NCBI GenBank assembly: GCA_958450325.1
Contig: OY288243.1
Coordinates: 36,694,678-36,758,677 of the forward strand
Direction of reading: 5' to 3'
Source: Agrostemma githago
Taxonomy: Eukaryota; Streptophyta; Magnoliopsida; Caryophyllales; Caryophyllaceae
Length of the DNA stretch: 64,000 bases
The translations under genes and the position numbers were made by a program. Numbering within the stretch: position 1 is the first letter of the stretch; each line of letters opens with the position of its first letter. Shown here one piece after another: positions 59,450 through 64,000 of the stretch. The notes below the pieces were generated by a model, which saw nothing but the letters and a program-made list of their open reading frames with translations, was not told the origin of the DNA and did no database searches.

Positions 59450-60600
59450 TGATTTTGGGCTGCTGGTTATCGCCTTCTACTGGAGAACCTTCCAATTTTA
59501 GGGATTGGTCGTTGAGTAGGTATAGGTTTAGAGTTCTGTGGAAGTTTTGCATGTAACAGATTATTCTTGCATCAGTTAGTGGGGGATAGCAATTGTGGGT
59601 AAAGTATATTTACTGCAAGGGGTAAAGGCATGCGTGGCAGTTGGTTAAATTTGCTGCTGCTATCTTGGTAATTGGTGTGCAGATTGTGGATTGTTGATTA
59701 TTCCACCCTTATTTGGCAACTGAAAGGAGTAATAGTGATTGCCCTTTGTGGTTATCCATAATTATTTGAAGGTTAGTGGAAGCTTACTCTGTATTATATT
59801 GCCATTTTGGTGTTATAATATTACGTGTTTGGTTCGTCTCCTGATGTATGCTCACTATGTTATAACATACGCGTACTTTTCCATTTTTTGGACACTTGAA
59901 TTAATAAAATATTACAAATAGGTGTTATAATACTATGAAAATTGAATACACTATTGTTTACCAATATTGAACATTTTTTCCTCGCTCGGTAAACTCCTAC
60001 GACGTACAGCGATACATCCACAATACAGTACTTTGTGGCCTAGCGTTCTTGCTTGCAACCTATTCGGTGTTTGGTAAACTTAAAACACCGCACAATTCGA
60101 AAACCGTGTCCTTCTGCGAGAGTTGCGATGTGTCTGGGTATTTAGAACGCCCCAGATACGTCACCCTATTATTGTGTGAGGTTATTTAAAAGGTCAAACA
60201 CCGCGCTGAAAATCCACCAAAACATTGTCAAGCTTCGGAACACTGCTATATGAACCGGTAGCTGCAACCCGAGAGTGGGTTGTCGCAAGGCTATGGACAA
60301 GATAAATTTCAACTTATATCTCTTGCAACAGACATATCTTTTAGAAATTTAAATTGGGTCAAATAAGCACCACTTAAAAAGAAGATGACAGTTATTTAAC
60401 TAGATACCACTAATCTCACTTTTGCCTCGTCCCACATATTCGATACCTATTTGAACCGTCTAATATTTGCGACGGATATCTCTGTCGCAGACAATAATTT
60501 TTATTTTTTTTGTAATTATCGACTTCGGGTCTAGCTAACGCATGCAACTTCCTATCATAATAGCCACCACCCCATGTCAAATCAAACCGTGTAGAGGGAT
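59450..60600. other. Spacer before F-box-like copy 4
   Basis: No gene is recognised. It is probably the promoter of the minus-strand XS gene (right after 59449) and, from about 60560, the upstream region of copy 4. Confidence 0.4.
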
Positions 60601-60778
60601 TGAGTACACTAAGTCCGCCGCCCCCTCCACATATGCCCCTCAACCCCGGACTTCTCCTCTCCCAACACTGACGAAAGACAAATATAAAACAAATACAAAA
60701 ACAAAAAAAGGTACATCTTCCACCCTTCCAGAAATCTCCTGTAGCGTTTGCTGGATTCCATCAAGGCCAATTGCAGCT
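60601..60778 (+). promoter_or_regulatory. Promoter and noncoding exon 1 of F-box-like copy 4
   Basis: TATAAA at 60683-60688 and a splice donor at 60779 (TGCAGCT|GTAAGTTTTC) match the arrangement of copies 1 and 3. The probable acceptor is near 61461 (CTACGATGCAG|GTC). Confidence 0.55.
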
Positions 60779-61478
60779 GTAAGTTTTCTGCTACTGTACA
60801 TCTCCTACTGTTTTGGTTGTCATAAATCCCGAAATGATCCCAGATAGTGGTTGATTTGCCCCAGCATCCCCGCATCATGTGCAGAACACTTTAGTATCTT
60901 CTATAGGTTCCTTCTACTTGCCTTCTTCACGCGCTTGTTCCTTCTTTTCCAAGCTCTTTCTGCTATCTGCCTTTCTTGTCTTCGTGTATGCTTCGTTTAA
61001 GCGTAGAAATACATACATCTACAGCGGTTTACAGTTTTGGTAAAAGCTGTGTACATGTACCTTGCCAATAGTGCTGTAACGAATCGGCCACATCCATGGG
61101 AGTAACTCTTGGTATGCTTGGGGTCATTGCTGTCGCCAGTGACCACGGTGCTCATTATATTCTTATAATACATGTCCGGATTCAAAGCTTGTATTCTGCT
61201 CCTATTTTATGAGAAAAAGGTGGCACCTTTCTTTTCTAAGGGCATCAGCTTTTGTGCGCCCATTTCTTAAATGTGCTCAGATAATAGATGGAATACTCAC
61301 ACTAGGACGGATGTTGTATATGAAAGAAGGTGATGCTTAGTGTTTCGTTACATCATCGGCAATTGTTGACACTGTAGTACCGTTCTCGCTTTGTATTTCT
61401 GTGTTACTTATGCACCTGCCTGTGTCTGACCAGTATCTTGACATGTAGTGCTACGATGCAGGTCTTTCGCCTCTCAGT

Positions 61479-62084
61479 ATGTCTCCATATTCTTGCAAGG
61501 GCTGGATATCAAACAATGTAGACGAGGATAGGGATACCATTGTAGCTGTAAGCAGGCAACAGTAGCTGCAACGCCTACATTTCGTTTACAGTTCCCCGCA
61601 TGACGTTATAGTTCGCGGTAAGCAGTGCCCGCATACAAGTACAGTCCTCTCAAGCGACGACTACATGGAGCAGGTATTCGCAAAACTTGATGCCCCTAGC
61701 AAGGCGGCTGTGTCGCTCGTATATAAGCGATGGGCACGGATGTTCGCACTGCGGCCAGATGCACCTAGATGGGCTTCAGACTACGATTCACTCCTACAAA
61801 GACACCATCACTTTGGTGTAACAACCACCCTTCAGGATGAAGTTGTCGTTTCGCGCAGATGCAGATGCAGATGCTACTTGACAGATAATAACCTCGCGAA
61901 GAGAATAATGCATAATTTCCAGTTGGAGGCGCTATCTTCCACACCTCATCTAGACATTACTGGTTCTACTGCCGCAGAAACTACAAGCGCGTATGTTGAG
62001 CAATACGGCGTGAGAGCTGCCATCACAACACAAAATATAGCTCTAGGACTGCTTGGCAAACTAGATGTTATTATTCTTGAATGA
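61479..62084 (+). pseudogene. F-box-like copy 4, early in-frame TAG
   Basis: It starts MSPYSCKGWISNN, homologous to the other copies, but codon 29 is TAG (61563-61565) where copy 2 has AAG (Lys). The rest is open and well conserved: SSDDYMEQVFAKLDAPSKAA, KRWARMFAL, NNLAKRIMHNF. A 6-bp microduplication adds Cys-Arg in the RCRC motif (AGATGCAGATGCAGATGC, about 61857-61875). A shorter product could start at the internal ATG 61665, keeping most of the F-box-like core. Its closest relative is copy 2, about 37 kb away across the Rep gene and the retrotransposon. Confidence 0.7.
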
Positions 62085-62110
62085 CTTTGTGATCAATTTA
62101 CGTACCAAAG

Positions 62111-64000
62111 TGTGGACATGACATAGGTCCACCCCGACGCGGCGAAGCGCGGGTTTTGGGGAGGCGATAGAATTTCCATATGAGATGGATCGAATAGAAT
62201 TTTAAATCGAAGTAGGAGTCGCCACCGAATTTTATGGTTATTCGGAACCATTCGAACCCACTCTATGTCGTAGTGGGCCATACTTAAAGCCTGGCCCATT
62301 TCCGATGTGAGAGTTTATCGGGTTCGTCCCTTAGCATTACGATACTGATGCCGACTTGAGCGGTTAATCGTATATTGAATGACTCTCGTTGCCAATGGTT
62401 TCGGACATCCGGAAACCACGGTTCTGAGTAAGGGGTGAGGGTACGTGTTGGGAAGCTCAGTGAGAACACCCAACCCCGCCCGCACTTTAGCGGCCTTTAC
62501 TAAGATATCGTTCGGTTTTGTGTACACGCGTTAGTTCGACGATTGAATGATATGCAGAGATTATCTTCCTAAGACATGTGAGGAAAAATAAATGGGTTGC
62601 TAAGTCGTTTAATGCATGTTAAACTAATAACGTCAAAGTTATTTTAGCATGTGAAGTTCGTTTTAGTCTAATAAAACGATAAAAAGAATATGAGAAAAAT
62701 AAATTGCTACAAACACGAGAAAACGAGTTAGTAACGATTGAATAATAATATAGCAAATAAATATACGAGATCGAGAAAATAAATATTAATCGAAATCTGA
62801 AAAATATTACTAAAACGTTGTTTTGTATAAAAAACGAAGCTCGAAAAATAATAAAAAAGAACGAAAAGGGGCGCGCTTGGACAGTCTGCCGCGCGACTCG
62901 CCCGGGACTCAGGCGGGTCGCGTGGCGGCCTGATTTCGGGATCAGTTTTTGGAAAATTTTAATTAAATCGCGTATGAATATCGCATAATTCGTACTCGAC
63001 TTAATATTCTCGATATTCGTTATATTCGATAGTTGACTATGAAATCAATATCAAATATTTGGAATAGTTTTGGAAAAGATATAAATTTAGAAATCGTTTC
63101 GTAGAATAAAAAAATAAAACGATCGAAAAACTAAAAAAAGGGCCGGGTCACAGACTCATGCGCGAGTCGCCTGGACCGAGCGCGACTCGCGTACGGGTCT
63201 GTCCACTTTTTATTTTTTGTTCGAAAATCGTTAATTTTATAAATCGCGTACAAATATGGATTAATTTATACTCGGTTTATATTTTCGATATTCGTTGTAT
63301 TCGATATTCGATTATGAAATCGATATCGAATAGTCGGAATGACTTTAGAAAAGGTTTTGGAAAAGTTTCTTTTGAACGAAAAGTTAAAAAAAGATTTTGA
63401 ACGAAAAGTTTGAAAAAAAGGATTTTGAACGAAAAGATGTAACGAAATCGTCGAAATCTTAATATAATTCTTTTTGATACGATATTCGATTATATAGAAT
63501 CGATATCATATTTTAAGAATATTCGATATAGGAAAATAGTTTTTAGTAGTATCGATATTAGAAAATAAAAGAAGACCGACGAAAGACCCATAAAAAAACG
63601 AGAAGAAGAGAAGAGAAAAGAGAAGAGTCGGGTTTGATTTACACCCTCAACCTACATGCTTTGTTTTCTCGGGATAAGGCTCGTCGGGAAGTGGCTTAGA
63701 CTTGGGAGCGTCGAGATGATGAGGCTGAGTTAAGGTGTATCGGTTTGGGACGTCGGGTTTGGCCGGCTTCGTCAGTATTTCGAGACTTCGGAAAGGTGTC
63801 GGGATTTGCTAACTATCGGGTTGTATGTAAACCGGGTGAGGGGTGTGTAAAAACCGTGTATATTGGCTGGAAAATCTTTGTAATTGATGTGTGTTTTGTG
63901 TTGGACGGGAGGTCCTATTTATAGGGAGTTTCCGACCTTGGTTTAGGAGAGTTTGAATACCGCTTAGGATAGGAAACGTAGGAGTTTGAGGGAAATAAGA
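62111..64000 (-). mobile_element. Partial Tat-type LTR on the minus strand (3' end), runs off the window
   Basis: Read on the minus strand it ends GGACCTATGTCATGTCCACA, like the LTRs at 37286 and 5768, and shares AACCCGCGCTTCGCCGCGTC-type and TGTCCGAAACC-type blocks. The base after its end is not followed by a TGGCGACTCC primer site, so this is the 3' end of an element or a solo LTR. A TATA box (TATAAATA in antisense) lies at 63916-63923. It lacks the CTCGATCGAG palindromes. At the matching places it has G/C-rich inverted motifs (62880-62935 and 63150-63200, GCGACTCGC types). By comparison with the 5' LTR, its start should lie a few hundred bases beyond the window. Confidence 0.85.

Overview
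The window is nuclear DNA of a flowering plant. The single host gene is an intronless bHLH-MYC transcription factor, and nearly everything else is transposable elements of plant type: a Tat-lineage Ty3/gypsy retrotransposon with 2.9 kb LTRs, MULE, hAT and Stowaway-like MITEs, and a Helitron. The Tat element resembles the Retand/Ogre kind (antisense spliced gene, 3' tandem repeats, palindrome-rich LTRs), which makes me guess a Caryophyllales species such as a Silene relative. That is a weak inference from element style.

Layout. 1-15.4 kb: the host gene (1794-4253) sits between small DNA transposons. I could delimit most of these to the base by target-site duplications (TSDs): MULE-like elements at 95-1131, 5616-9039 and 11893-12372 (9-bp TSDs), a hAT-like element at 4878-5470 (8-bp TSD), and Stowaway-like MITEs at 10972-11228, 11406-11819 and 14955-15047 (TA). 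The second MULE carries a nested solo Tat-type LTR (5768-8237, 5-bp TSD). 15.4-18.3 kb: a pyrimidine-rich leader followed by a degenerate ~186-bp tandem array.

20-37 kb and 54-62 kb: what looks like one large Helitron. It carries a broken Rep-helicase gene (36.5-37.3 and 54.0-58.1 kb). It also carries four copies of an F-box-like gene (three on one side of the Rep gene and one on the other), two copies of a gene encoding two dsRNA-binding-like domains, and an XS-domain gene on the opposite strand. F-box, dsRBM and XS are all domain types met in plant RNA silencing or in its suppression, so this cargo is the most unusual thing in the window. Three of the four F-box-like copies, one of the two dsRBM copies and the Rep gene carry lesions.

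37.3-54.0 kb: a 16,685-bp Tat retrotransposon inserted inside the Helitron Rep gene, with a 5-bp TSD (ACGTG), equal 2,911-bp LTRs differing at about nine positions, gag, a pol with two in-frame stops, and an antisense two-exon gene near the 3' LTR. At 62.1 kb an opposite-strand LTR of a related family begins 26 bp after the last F-box-like copy and runs off the window.

How the parts relate: the host gene stands alone. The Helitron cargo genes share a design (noncoding first exon, intron, single coding exon) and have duplicated within the element. The Helitron was then broken by the young retrotransposon. A recurring theme is clusters of short palindromes (CTCGATCGAG type) in the LTRs and in the intron of the antisense gene.
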